A DNA stretch of 22,961 nucleotides, taken from assembly GCA_964390645.1 (NCBI GenBank), contig CAYMLL010000099.1:1-22961 (forward strand), read 5' to 3'. Each line of letters opens with the position of its first letter. The first letter of the stretch is position 1. A program made the position numbers and the translations under genes. The DNA comes from CAYMLL01 sp964390645. GTDB taxonomy: Bacteria > Planctomycetota > UBA8108. Shown in pieces: positions 15,377 to 22,961 of this stretch. The notes below the pieces were generated by a model. That model did no database searches, was not told where the DNA came from, and saw only the letters and a list, made by a program, of their open reading frames with translations.

Positions 15377-16384
15377 ATGACAGCGCGTGCCCTGATCACC
15401 GGAATCACCGGACAGGATGGAAGCTACCTGGCGGAGCACCTGCTGGACCTCGGCTACGAGGTGCACGGCCTCGTGCGCGCGGTGGCCCTCGAGAGCCCGG
15501 CGGAACGCATGGGCCGGATCCTCGACATCAAGGACCGGCTCCACCTCCATCCCGCGAGCCTCGAGAGCTACCCGTCCATCTACCGGGTGTTCACCGAGAA
15601 TCAATTCGACGAGTGCTACCATCTCGGAGCCCAGAGCTTCGTGTCCGAGAGCTTCGACGACAGCTTCTCGACGATGAAGACCAACGTCGAGGGGACGCAC
15701 CATGTCCTCGAGGCGGTCCGCTCGCTACAACCCGAGTGCAGGGTCTACTTCGCCGGCTCCTCCGAGATGTTCGGAGCGGTCGAAGCGGTGCCGCAGAGCG
15801 AGACCACGCGCTTCCACCCGCGCAGCCCCTACGGCGTCAGCAAGGTCACCGGGTTCTATCTCACACAGAACTACCGCGAGAGCCACGGCATATTCGCCTG
15901 CTCGGGAATCCTCTTCAACCACGAGAGCCCGCGGCGAGGTCTGCAGTTCGTCACCCGGAAGATAAGCTCCACCGTCGCGCGAATCGCCGGGGGACTCGCC
16001 GACAAGCTCCCTCTCGGGAACCTCGAAGCTCGGCGGGACTGGGGCTTCGCGGGAGAGTACGTCCGCGCGATGCACCTGATGCTCCAGCAGCTGAGCCCGA
16101 ACGACTACGTGATCGCGACCGAACAGACGCACTCGGTCCGCGAGTTCTGCGAGGTGGCATTCTCCGAGGTCGGGCTCGACTACCGGGACCACGTCGAGGT
16201 CGACGAGCAGTTCTACCGCCCGGCGGACGTCGAGCTGCTGATCGGTGACGCGTCCAGAGCGAAGGCGGAGCTGGGCTGGGAGAGCCACATGACCTTCGCG
16301 GAACTCGTCCGCACGATGGTTCGCCATGACGTCGCTCACCTCGAGAACAGCAGCCGGGTCGAGAAGGAGCTGGCCGCATCCTGA
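15377..16384 (+). CDS. gmd: GDP-mannose 4,6-dehydratase family enzyme
   Basis: The 335-residue extended SDR would convert GDP-mannose to GDP-4-keto-6-deoxymannose, the precursor of GDP-rhamnose, GDP-fucose, perosamine and colitose. Seen are NAD(P)-binding GITGQDG (9-15), YHLGAQSFVSESF (81-93), active-site S129-E130 in GSSEMFG, Y152-x3-K156 in YGVSK, FNHESPRRG (180-188) and RDWGFAGEYVRAMHLML (220-236), all typical of Gmd. Oddities: the common RRSS-x-N-TGR segment after the nucleotide-binding fold is replaced by RAVALESPAERMGR, so a related dehydratase with another substrate cannot be excluded. AGGTG lies 4-6 nt before ATG. The stop overlaps the next start by 1 bp (TGATG), indicating coupling with the GT4 gene. 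Confidence 0.87.
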   Translation: MTARALITGITGQDGSYLAEHLLDLGYEVHGLVRAVALESPAERMGRILDIKDRLHLHPASLESYPSIYRVFTENQFDECYHLGAQSFVSESFDDSFSTMKTNVEGTHHVLEAVRSLQPECRVYFAGSSEMFGAVEAVPQSETTRFHPRSPYGVSKVTGFYLTQNYRESHGIFACSGILFNHESPRRGLQFVTRKISSTVARIAGGLADKLPLGNLEARRDWGFAGEYVRAMHLMLQQLSPNDYVIATEQTHSVREFCEVAFSEVGLDYRDHVEVDEQFYRPADVELLIGDASRAKAELGWESHMTFAELVRTMVRHDVAHLENSSRVEKELAAS

Positions 16385-17625
16385 TGGACCGCTTGCAAGT
16401 TGAAGAGACCGGTACCGGCCGGCTCCGGATTCTCATGGTCAACTACGAGTACCCGCCTCTCGGCGGCGGCGGCGGCGTGGCGATGGAGGCGATCGCCAGG
16501 GAACTGGCCACGCGGCACCAGGTGCACGTCCTGACGTCGGGGGCGCGCGGGCTGCCAGCCGAAGAGCGCTCACAGAACGGAGACCTGACGGTCTTCCGCT
16601 CGAGAGTTGTCTCGCGAAGCTCGAGCGCGAAATCGGTGGCGAGCATCCCCTCGATGCTGGCCTTCTACCCGTCCGGCATACGTCGAGGCCGAAAGCTGGC
16701 CGCGCAGCACGACTACGATGTCGTCAACACATGGTTCGCCGTTCCGAGTGGACCCATCGGCAGCCACATCGCTCGTCACGGGAAGATTCCCCATGTCCTG
16801 ACCATCATCGGCGGAGACATCTACGACCCGTCGAAATGGTATTCGCCGCACCGGAACCCGATTCTCGGAGGTGTCGTGCGTCGAGTACTACGCGGCGCCG
16901 ATCGACACACCGCCATCTCGACCGACATCGCCGCACGGGCGAGAGACCAGTTCGATTTTCAACGTCCGATCGACGTGATCTCTCTCGGCATCCAGCCACC
17001 CGAGTTCAGGGCGAGACCGAGAGAGGAGCTGGGCCTCAGAAACGATCGGAAATACCTCGTCAGCGTCGGTCGTCTGGTGCGTCGCAAGAACTACGCGAAT
17101 CTCCTGCGCGCCCTCGCGACACTCGACCACGAGGATACCGATCTCCTCTTGATTGGTGACGGCCCCGAGCTCGAGACGCTGAAGTCCCTGGCCACAGAGC
17201 TCGGCGTGCTCGACAGGGTGCAGTTCCGTGGCTTCGTGGACGAGGAGACGAAGTTCCAGCTTCTCGCAGCGAGCGACGCCTTCGTCCTGACGTCCCTCCA
17301 CGAGGGTTTCGGACTCGTCTACCTCGAGGCCATGCACTGCGGCCTACCGGTGATCGCCAGCAGCGGCGGAGGCCAGGAGGACTTTCTCGTCGACCAGAAG
17401 ACCGGGTTCGTTGTTCCACCGGAAGACCTGGTCGCTCTGCGCACCGCGATCGACCGGATCGCCGGCGACGACGAGCTACGCGAATCCTTCTGCGCCTCGA
17501 ATCGACGGCTGGTCAAGGACTACTACGTCTCTCGCACCGCGCAAAGGTACGAGACGCTGCTGGCGGAAGCCTGCAAGCGTCCCACCAGATCCGAGGTCCA
17601 TGGAGGCGTCGAATGCGTGTCCTGA
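16384..17625 (+). CDS. GT4-family glycosyltransferase
   Basis: The 413-residue GT-B fold enzyme is a retaining glycosyltransferase of cytoplasmic or membrane-surface location. The N-terminal domain has ILMVNYEYPPLGGGGGVAM (16-34), a Gly-rich acceptor-side loop encoded by GGC repeats. The C-terminal domain has SVGRLVRRKN with K235, LLLIGDGPELE (254-264) and the E-x7-E motif E307...E315 in HEGFGLVYLEAM. The donor is unknown; a GDP-linked 6-deoxy sugar made by the neighbouring dehydratase and SDR would fit. It overlaps gmd by 1 bp and the following SDR by 13 bp, the tight spacing of a co-translated set. Confidence 0.93.
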   Translation: MDRLQVEETGTGRLRILMVNYEYPPLGGGGGVAMEAIARELATRHQVHVLTSGARGLPAEERSQNGDLTVFRSRVVSRSSSAKSVASIPSMLAFYPSGIRRGRKLAAQHDYDVVNTWFAVPSGPIGSHIARHGKIPHVLTIIGGDIYDPSKWYSPHRNPILGGVVRRVLRGADRHTAISTDIAARARDQFDFQRPIDVISLGIQPPEFRARPREELGLRNDRKYLVSVGRLVRRKNYANLLRALATLDHEDTDLLLIGDGPELETLKSLATELGVLDRVQFRGFVDEETKFQLLAASDAFVLTSLHEGFGLVYLEAMHCGLPVIASSGGGQEDFLVDQKTGFVVPPEDLVALRTAIDRIAGDDELRESFCASNRRLVKDYYVSRTAQRYETLLAEACKRPTRSEVHGGVECVS

Positions 17626-18629
17626 TCACGGGCGGCACAGGGTTCATCGGCAGCGCTCTGTGCCGACACTATCTCGACGAAGGGCACGAGGTGCGCGCGC
17701 TGGCCAAGCTCGCCACGAGCGCCGAGATGCGCAACGGCGAGAAGCTGCGAGAAGCCGGCGTCGACCTGGTCGTCGGCGATGTGGGATCGCGAGAGACGAT
17801 CGCAAGGGCGAGCGACGGGGTCGACCTGGTGCACCACGTCGCCGCCGCGATGCGCGAGGCCAACGTCGGACGGGAGTTCTACTGGCAGGTGAATGTCGAG
17901 GGCACACGGTACGTGCTCGAGGAGGCCGCGCGCGCGGGAGCCAGCCAGGTCGTCTACTGCAGCTCGGTGGGAGTCTACGGAGACATCTCGGGGCGGCGTG
18001 TCGACGAGGAGTCGCGGTGCCGACCGACGAACCACTACGGAGAGACCAAGCTCGCCGCGGAGGCTCTCGTCAAGGAGTTCACCGGGCGTGAACAGCTTCC
18101 CGTCGTGATCGTGCGACCCGCGGAAGTGTACGGCCCCGGAGATGCCCGCCTGCTCAAGCTGTTCAGGATGATCCAGGACAGGAAGTTCATTCTCTTCGGA
18201 CGTGGCGAAGGCAAGCACCACCTCGTCTACATAGAGGATCTCGTCGCGGCGATGGCCCTCGCGGGTCGGCGCCCCGAGCTCAGCGGCCAGACCTTCGTGC
18301 TCGCCGGCGAGGAGCCGATCGAGCTCCGGAAAATGATCCGGCTCATAGCTGAAGTCCTCGATGTCGAGCCACCGAGGCGGAGCCTGCCACTCGCTCCGGT
18401 GATGCTCGCAGCGAGGATCATCGAAGCCGTCTGCCGGCCGCTCGGCATCCAGCCGCCGATCTACCCCCGCCGGATGGACTTCTTCCGGCACGACTGGCAT
18501 TTCGACATCAGCAGGTGCAAGGAGACGCTCGGGTACACGCCTCGCTTCGATCTGAGGAGCGGGCTCGAGCGGACGATCACGGGATACACGGAGTCGAGCA
18601 GCCTGAAGGCCGTCGGCCAGCGGAGGTAA
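17613..18629 (+). CDS. NAD(P)-dependent extended SDR (nucleotide-sugar epimerase/reductase)
   Basis: The 338-residue protein has the nucleotide-binding GGTGFIG (7-13), VYCSSVGVYG with the catalytic Ser near 117-118, and Y142-x3-K146 in YGETK. The C-terminal half (FDISRCKETLGYTP) resembles the 3-beta-HSD/dihydroflavonol-reductase branch of extended SDRs more than GalE. Two reactions are plausible: 4-keto reduction of the Gmd product, as in GDP-rhamnose synthesis, or epimerisation. Sequence alone cannot decide. The ATG start overlaps the GT4 gene by 13 bp, and the methyltransferase follows after 5 bp. Its neighbours on both sides argue for a nucleotide-sugar rather than a steroid-like substrate. 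Confidence 0.87.
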   Translation: MRVLITGGTGFIGSALCRHYLDEGHEVRALAKLATSAEMRNGEKLREAGVDLVVGDVGSRETIARASDGVDLVHHVAAAMREANVGREFYWQVNVEGTRYVLEEAARAGASQVVYCSSVGVYGDISGRRVDEESRCRPTNHYGETKLAAEALVKEFTGREQLPVVIVRPAEVYGPGDARLLKLFRMIQDRKFILFGRGEGKHHLVYIEDLVAAMALAGRRPELSGQTFVLAGEEPIELRKMIRLIAEVLDVEPPRRSLPLAPVMLAARIIEAVCRPLGIQPPIYPRRMDFFRHDWHFDISRCKETLGYTPRFDLRSGLERTITGYTESSSLKAVGQRR

Positions 18630-18634
18630 TCGCG

Positions 18635-19396
18635 ATGAGCAAGGTCCTGGAAGACCCACGAACGATCTCGACGACCGCAACACTGACCGCGCGAGTCGAG
18701 CCCTTCGACTCGTACTGGCAAGCGCCGAAGGACGTCGAGAAGGGCTTCAGCTCCTTCCGGCAGTACTACCGGCGCAACTTCCTCCCCCACCTCGGAAGCG
18801 ACAGGTCCGCGGCGACTCTCGTCGTCAGCTGCGGCCCCGGCTACCTCGTCGACCTGCTGGCGCGCGAAGGTTACACGAACGTGCTCGGCATCGACTCGGA
18901 CCCGGTCAAGATCCGCCACGCGAAGAATCACTCGCTGAACTGCCGCGTCAAGGAGGCGCTCCCGTTCCTCGATGACGTCAGCGCGGAGTACGACGTGATC
19001 GTCTGCGAGCAGGAGCTCAACCATCTCACCAAGGAGGAGATGATCGGCTTCCTCGGCACCTGCCGCGCGGCTCTCAAACCCGGCGGCAAGCTGCTCGTCT
19101 ACGGCCTCAACGGCGCCAACCCGATCACCGGAGCCGAGACGCTGGCACAGAACCTCGATCACTTTCACACCTTCACGGAGTACAGCCTGCGCCAGGCGCT
19201 CGAGCTCTGCGGCTACGAACAGGTTCGCGTCATGCCGCTGAAGCTCTACGTCTTCTACAAGAACCCACTCAACTACGTCGGAATGCTCGCGACCGGCCTC
19301 CTCGAGACGACCTTCCGCGTCCTCTTCAGGCTCTACGGCAAGTCCAACCGGATCTTCACGAAGAAGATCGCGGCGGTCTGCACGAAGCCACGTTAG
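18635..19396 (+). CDS. Class I SAM-dependent methyltransferase
   Basis: The 253-residue protein has the SAM-binding motif I VVSCGPGYLVDLL (63-75; C66-G-P-G69), the ribose-binding acidic residue D87 in VLGIDSDP, a post-motif region DVIVCEQELNHL, and LKPGGKLLVYG as the usual strand-turn motif. The target is not readable; as the last gene of a glycan cluster, O-methylation of a sugar or of a terminal residue is likely. The start is ATG 18635, set by a strong GGAGG at 18622-18626 with 8 nt spacing; an open frame extends upstream to 18515 but only inside the SDR gene. The C-terminal ~60 residues are hydrophobic and basic (YVGMLATGLLETTFRVLFRL) and may contact the membrane. Confidence 0.88.
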   Translation: MSKVLEDPRTISTTATLTARVEPFDSYWQAPKDVEKGFSSFRQYYRRNFLPHLGSDRSAATLVVSCGPGYLVDLLAREGYTNVLGIDSDPVKIRHAKNHSLNCRVKEALPFLDDVSAEYDVIVCEQELNHLTKEEMIGFLGTCRAALKPGGKLLVYGLNGANPITGAETLAQNLDHFHTFTEYSLRQALELCGYEQVRVMPLKLYVFYKNPLNYVGMLATGLLETTFRVLFRLYGKSNRIFTKKIAAVCTKPR

Positions 19397-19451
19397 CCGT
19401 CCATTCTCGCGGCTCGACTGCCGTGCCACCGACCGGCGGGACATCGTCGTG

Positions 19452-19469
19452 CGGGCTGTCGGAAGCCCG
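19452..19469. terminator. Hairpin between convergent genes
   Basis: CGGGCT (19452-19457) and AGCCCG (19464-19469) form a 6-bp stem with a GTCGGA loop in the 100-bp gap between the methyltransferase (plus) and the serine hydrolase (minus). The position suits a bidirectional terminator. There is no T-run on either side, so strength is doubtful. Confidence 0.3.
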
Positions 19470-19496
19470 GGAAACCCGCGTTGACATCCGCTGCGG

Positions 19497-20873
19497 TCAG
19501 CAGCTGTCATGGCGCAAGCAGCCGAGATCGCCCGACGAGCCCGGTGCGTCGGTGTCCTCTCCGCACGGCGACCCGGGAGGCCCGGGCTCCGCCAGCACAG
19601 CGCCCCCGAGAAAGTGATAGAGAAGGATCGCGATCGCGTCGCTGATGTCGACGAAGCCGTCGTTGTTGCCGTCGGCCGCCTCGACGCACTGCAGCGGCTG
19701 ACCGCGGCCGAAGAGCCTGACGAGCAGCGTGACCGCGTCGGTAACGCCGAGAATCCCGTCGTCGTCCACGTCGCCGCGGTTGAATCGTGGCCGCTCGACT
19801 CGGGCCGACCTCGCGACGAGTGAGAGAAACGGCGCGAGGACCGAGTAGTCGGGCACCCATCCGTCCTGCCACGCGCCGCCGGCACGGCTGACGACCAGAT
19901 CGAGGCTGGGAATCACGACGATCAGGCTCTCGTAGAGCCCCCACGACCAGTACGCGTCCCGAGGCAGGTCCTCGATGGTCCCGTCACCGTTGTTCCACCA
20001 CAGGAGCCCGTAGTGATCCCCGGAACGAAGCTCGGCATCGATCCCCCGACAGTCGAGCCCGGCGATCGCCGCGTCCGGAGTCGCGACTCTATCGACGAAC
20101 CCGGGTGACAGGATCTGCTCACCGCGCCAGCGTCCCCGGCGCAGGTAGAGGTAGCCGATCCGCGCCATCGCATCGACGCTCAGGCGCAGTCCCGAGCCGA
20201 TCTCCCGTCGCACCACACCGTTTATCGTCGTCGGACGATACGCGTTCGAACGCCAGCGCACCCGGGAGCCCGATATACCGATGGGTTCGAACAGACGATC
20301 CAGGAGGACCGTGCGAAGGTCCGCCGCGAACACGAATGTCAGACAGTCGGCGAGCCAGTTGGCCCCGCCGTCGCTGTACGCGAAGCACGTGCCCGGAGCG
20401 AAGCCCAGAGCCGAGAAGCCGCCGCCCTTCTCGAAGCCGGCGGAGTGAGTCGCCAGATGACGGATCGTGATGTCCGGGACCCACCCGAGGTCGCCGTTGG
20501 TGGCCGGCGGCACCCCGAACCCGGGGTGGTACGTCTCGGCAGCCGCGTCGAGTCGCACCAGGCCGTCGGTGATGGCGAGTCCGAGAGCGGTCACGCCGAT
20601 CGACTTGGTCGTCGACTTCAGGTCCCACAGGACCTCTCGACTGCCCCAGGACGCGACGAGCCGGCCTCCGCGCACGACACAACCGGCGCCGCCCGCGAGC
20701 TTCCCGAGGGCGTCGAGCAGCTCCTCGTCCATGCCTGCCTCGCGAGGGCTCGCCGGCGCCCAGTCCGCTACGGGATAGACGGGCTCCGCCTCGCCCCCTG
20801 ACACGCCACTGACGGAGACGACGAGAAGGACCGCTGCCAGACGTGACACGGACCCGGCCGTCGGGCTCGTCAT
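19497..20873 (-). CDS. Secreted serine beta-lactamase-fold hydrolase with dockerin-like C-terminal repeats
   Basis: The 458-residue protein begins with a signal peptide (hydrophobic VSRLAAVLLVVSVSGVSG, cleavage near residue 25-30). The catalytic domain belongs to the class C beta-lactamase/penicillin-binding family: SxxK is S87-T-T-K90, followed by ITDGLVRLD, HLATHSAGF (139-147) and Y166-S-D168, where most relatives have YxN. Actual substrates are unknown and antibiotic hydrolysis should not be assumed. The tail from residue 364 has two Ca-binding-type loops (GDVDDDGILGVTDA and DGNNDGFVDISDA), then FLGG and a Cys-containing end, like planctomycete dockerin-type tails. ATG 20873 is preceded by GAGGAG at 7 nt; a TTG-extended frame to 20924 lacks this and would bury the signal peptide. 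A TATCAT sits about 40 nt upstream. Confidence 0.9.
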   Translation of the reverse strand: MTSPTAGSVSRLAAVLLVVSVSGVSGGEAEPVYPVADWAPASPREAGMDEELLDALGKLAGGAGCVVRGGRLVASWGSREVLWDLKSTTKSIGVTALGLAITDGLVRLDAAAETYHPGFGVPPATNGDLGWVPDITIRHLATHSAGFEKGGGFSALGFAPGTCFAYSDGGANWLADCLTFVFAADLRTVLLDRLFEPIGISGSRVRWRSNAYRPTTINGVVRREIGSGLRLSVDAMARIGYLYLRRGRWRGEQILSPGFVDRVATPDAAIAGLDCRGIDAELRSGDHYGLLWWNNGDGTIEDLPRDAYWSWGLYESLIVVIPSLDLVVSRAGGAWQDGWVPDYSVLAPFLSLVARSARVERPRFNRGDVDDDGILGVTDAVTLLVRLFGRGQPLQCVEAADGNNDGFVDISDAIAILLYHFLGGAVLAEPGPPGSPCGEDTDAPGSSGDLGCLRHDSC

Positions 20874-21065
20874 CTCCGGTCTCCTCGTTGAGCTCGCGGT
20901 CGGGACATCTCGACGATGATACACCCTGCGAGCAGCGCGTCTCTCACCGTTCTGCCGCGACCGCGGGGGCTCCCCGTCTCGGAGCGAAAGACGTTGCGCG
21001 GGCGGTGGATACGCCGGCGTTCCGGACCTCCGTGCTGGGCGCGTCTGCAGGGCGCCGGCGCCGCC

Positions 21066-22142
21066 TCAGGCGTCCGGATGGCTCCCTTCGAGCGCCTCCT
21101 CCTGCGGCTCGCTGCCGACCTCTCGCACGTGTCGAAGCCAGTCCGCTAGGATTTCGTCGAGCTCGCCTGCCGTCTCGACGCGGCTGAAGCGACGGCGGAA
21201 CCCGGTCGCGCCGCGGAAACCGGTGGCGTACCACGCCCCGAACTTCCGCATGCGGAGAATCGCCGCACGTTGCGACTCGCCGAAGTGCGTAAGGAGAAGC
21301 TCGAAGTGCTCGCGCACGACCGCGACGACCTCTTCGACCGGCGGCCGCGGCGGCAGCGGCTCGCCGTCGAAGAGAGCCGCCAGATCCCGGAAGAGCCAGG
21401 GGTTTCCGAGACAGCCGCGGCCGATGACGATCCCGGGCAGGCCCGCCGCCTCCATTCGCCTCAGCCCATCCTCCGCGTCGAAGATGTCGCCGTTACCGAG
21501 GACCGGCAGATCGAGCTCCGCGTTGAGCTGCGCGATGGGCTCCCAGCGCGCCCTCCCGGAGTACATCTGTTTCGCGGTACGGCCGTGAACGGCGATCCAG
21601 CGACATCCCTCATCGAGGGCGATCTTCCCGGCGTCGCGCAAGGTCAGACGTTCGTCGTCGAGACCGAGACGCACCTTGATCGTCACCGGCACGGGGTCGG
21701 CGGCCGAGACGACAGCGCGCACGACTTGACGGCAGTTTCCGGCGTCGGCCGGCACCGCCGCGCCCATACCCTTCTTGACGAGCTTGTGAACCGGACAGCC
21801 GAAGTTGATGTCGATGTGATCGACGTCGAGGTCTCCGACGAGCTGCCGCGCGGCCTCGCCCATGGCGCGAGGATCGTTCCCGAAGATCTGGATCGAACGC
21901 GGACGCTCCTGCGCCCCGAACTGGGCGAGCCTCCAGGTACCGCGATGGCCCTCGAGAATGCCACGAGAGCTCACCATCTCGCTGACACAGAGACCGGCGC
22001 CGTAGCGCCCGCAGATCTTGCGGTAGGGGAAGTTCGTGACCCCCGCCATCGGCGCGAGCACGACCGGGGGCCAGACCGAGAGCTGTGGTCCGAGGTCGAG
22101 CGGCTCGTGCTTGTCGAGTTTGTCGGGTTTGTCGGTCGTCAC
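21066..22142 (-). CDS. dusB: tRNA-dihydrouridine synthase (DusB-like)
   Basis: The 358-residue flavoenzyme reduces specific uridines in tRNA to dihydrouridine using FMN and NADPH. Seen are LAPMAGVTNFPYRKICG at the start of the TIM barrel (29-45), catalytic C116 in INFGCPVHKLVKKGMGAA, VTIKVRLG, IAVHGRTAKQMYSG, LGNGDIFDAEDG and IGRGCLGNPWLFRDL, all standard Dus blocks. The only start codon that precedes the core without running into the divergent aminotransferase is GTG 22142; it has just a weak GGA upstream and adds a Lys/Asp-rich N-terminus encoded by a 9-bp repeat. About 190 bp separate its stop from the downstream hydrolase start. A GGCGCCGGCGCC palindrome (21051-21062) lies just past the stop. 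The DusB subtype call is less sure than Dus itself. Confidence 0.93.
   Translation of the reverse strand: MTTDKPDKLDKHEPLDLGPQLSVWPPVVLAPMAGVTNFPYRKICGRYGAGLCVSEMVSSRGILEGHRGTWRLAQFGAQERPRSIQIFGNDPRAMGEAARQLVGDLDVDHIDINFGCPVHKLVKKGMGAAVPADAGNCRQVVRAVVSAADPVPVTIKVRLGLDDERLTLRDAGKIALDEGCRWIAVHGRTAKQMYSGRARWEPIAQLNAELDLPVLGNGDIFDAEDGLRRMEAAGLPGIVIGRGCLGNPWLFRDLAALFDGEPLPPRPPVEEVVAVVREHFELLLTHFGESQRAAILRMRKFGAWYATGFRGATGFRRRFSRVETAGELDEILADWLRHVREVGSEPQEEALEGSHPDA
22111..22137. repeat. Three tandem 9-bp repeats in the dus N-terminus
   Basis: TTGTCGAGT, TTGTCGGGT and TTGTCGGTC follow each other without gaps. On the minus strand they encode the charged residues DKPDKLDK at positions 4-11 of the Dus protein, before the conserved core. 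Such slippage-prone units may vary in number between strains. Confidence 0.6.
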
Positions 22143-22241
22143 GGCGGGTTCCGGATCAGCAAGGACGAGACCCCGAGTTTGAGAGAGCGCAGCGAGTCTT
22201 TCAAGAGTAGAGTCGCCGACGCCAGACGCTATCATATCGGC

Positions 22242-22790
22242 ATGCTCCACCCTCGAGCCGAGAAGCTGTTCGGCGAGTCGGCGTTCGCGGTCCTGCGTCG
22301 GGCTCGCGAGCTCGAGGCCCGGGGTCGGGATATCGTCCACCTCGAGATCGGACAGCCCGACTTCCCGACACCGGCGCACATCTGCGAGGCCGCGATCCGT
22401 GCCATCCGCGACGGCCACACCGGCTACGGGCCCTCGCAGGGCCTTCCCGAGCTGCGCGAGGCGATCGCCCGGAAGGCCGGCGAGCTGCGCGGCGTCGAGC
22501 TCGAGCCGGCGAACGTTGTCGTCGCCCCAGGCGCCAAGGCCCTGCTCTTCTACACGATCAACGCGCTCGCCGGCTCCGGCGACGAGGTCATCTATCCCGA
22601 CCCCGGGTTTCCGGCCTATCAATCGATCATCGCGCACTCCGGCGCGACGCCGGTGCCGATCGCATTGCGCGAGGAGCGCGGATTTCGCTTCGACCTCGAC
22701 GAGTTCCGCTCCCTCCTCGGCGACCGTACCCGTCTCGTGATCCTCAATTCGCCCCACAACCCGACCGGAGGCGTGCTGACGCGGGCAGAG
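22242..22790 (+). pseudogene. Class I/II PLP-dependent aminotransferase, 3' part lost
   Basis: The first ~183 codons encode the N-terminal half of a fold-type I aminotransferase: IVHLEIGQPDFPTPAHICEA (32-51), GHTGYGPSQGLPELREAIA, VVVAPGAKALLFYTINAL, VIYPDPGFPAYQSI and LNSPHNPTGGVLTRAE, where the Asn of NPTGG contacts PLP. The family continues for another ~200 residues, including the PLP-binding lysine, but homology stops at about 22790. The frame then runs through unrelated sequence to a stop at 22875-22877, giving a 211-residue product that cannot be active. The start is ATG 22242, divergent from dus across 99 bp. The break may be a real insertion or deletion, or a contig-end assembly artefact. 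Confidence 0.8.
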
Positions 22791-22961
22791 CACCAAGACA
22801 ACACCCCAGCGGGGGACCAACATCTCCCTGCATGCGTGCCTGACGTATCCAGCTTGCACCGCAGCTGTGCCTTGTAATCGCCCTTTTTAGTCACTGGATT
22901 CTTTAGACATTCTGCCACCTGCGCTGCTGTCATACTTCTCCGAAAAAATCTATCACTATTA
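22791..22961. other. AT-richer segment of different origin at the right edge
   Basis: After about 22790 base composition drops visibly (CTTTTTAGTC, GAAAAAATC, CTATTA) and the aminotransferase alignment ends. On the minus strand an ATG at 22933-22931, with GGAG 4 nt upstream, opens a frame starting MTAAQVAECLKNP that crosses the join into antisense aminotransferase sequence. I do not recognise this peptide. A CCCC-AGC-GGGG hairpin lies near 22805-22815. It could be the end of a mobile element, a rearranged locus, or a chimeric join. No terminal repeats can be tested because the segment runs off the window. Confidence 0.5.

Noticed and set aside
16457..16476. GGC repeat in the GT4 gene as a microsatellite
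   Set aside because: It encodes the conserved Gly-rich loop of GT4 enzymes, so it is explained by protein function.
18461..19885. 474-codon minus-strand open frame over the methyltransferase and hydrolase ends
   Set aside because: Arg/Ser-rich shadow; both underlying genes have clear motifs in other frames.
21051..21062. GGCGCCGGCGCC palindrome as the dus terminator
   Set aside because: Short, self-complementary GC repeat without a T-run; mentioned only as context.
22143..22859. 239-residue N-terminal extension of the dus frame
   Set aside because: It runs antisense through the aminotransferase and the foreign edge segment; the Dus core begins right after GTG 22142.

Overview
The window is high-GC bacterial DNA, almost wall to wall with genes. 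It looks like a piece of a Planctomycetota-type or related genome, probably a metagenomic contig. The best lineage clue is the C-terminus of the secreted serine hydrolase at 19497-20873. It carries a paired Ca-binding, dockerin-like tail (a DxDxDG-type loop, then DISDA, FLGG and a closing Cys-rich segment) that I associate with Planctomycetota and neighbouring phyla. This is an inference from memory, not a search.

Left flank, housekeeping genes: a minus-strand pair (proA, then a double zinc-ribbon gene that runs off the left edge) diverges from a plus-strand pair (thiol peroxidase tpx and a HAD hydrolase). A good sigma70-like promoter lies between the pairs. Positions 3368-3787 are about 420 bp with no convincing gene.

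Centre (3788-19396): a single-direction cell-surface glycan cluster of 13 genes, many overlapping by 1-32 bp. Block A (3788-7525) has a DPM1-like GT2 glycosyltransferase, a second GT2 whose catalytic residues are all replaced, and a GT-C membrane glycosyltransferase. This reads as a module that makes and uses a polyprenyl-phosphate sugar. Block B (7629-13533) has an AsnB-type amidotransferase, a full-length FkbH-like protein, a free acyl carrier protein, a left-handed beta-helix acyltransferase and a UPF0104/AglD-type membrane protein. FkbH, ACP and acyltransferase together suggest that a C3 acyl group (glyceryl in characterised FkbH systems) is loaded on the ACP and moved to a sugar. Block C (13654-19396) has a divergent GlpD-family flavoprotein, a GDP-mannose 4,6-dehydratase, a GT4 glycosyltransferase, an extended SDR and a methyltransferase, consistent with making, transferring and methylating a 6-deoxy sugar. 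A 66-nt inverted-repeat element fills much of the gap between blocks A and B, and a 120-bp gap separates B from C.

Right flank: the serine hydrolase and a DusB-like tRNA-dihydrouridine synthase on the minus strand, then a divergent class I/II aminotransferase. The aminotransferase is broken at about 22790, where the sequence changes abruptly to about 170 bp of clearly AT-richer DNA. This is an insertion, a rearrangement or an assembly join. No tRNA, rRNA, CRISPR array or complete insertion sequence was seen.

The strongest candidates for something undescribed are the FkbH/ACP/LbH acyl-decoration cassette inside a glycan cluster, the coupled GT2 with a dead active site, the GlpD homologue with altered substrate-site motifs, and the structured element before the amidotransferase gene.
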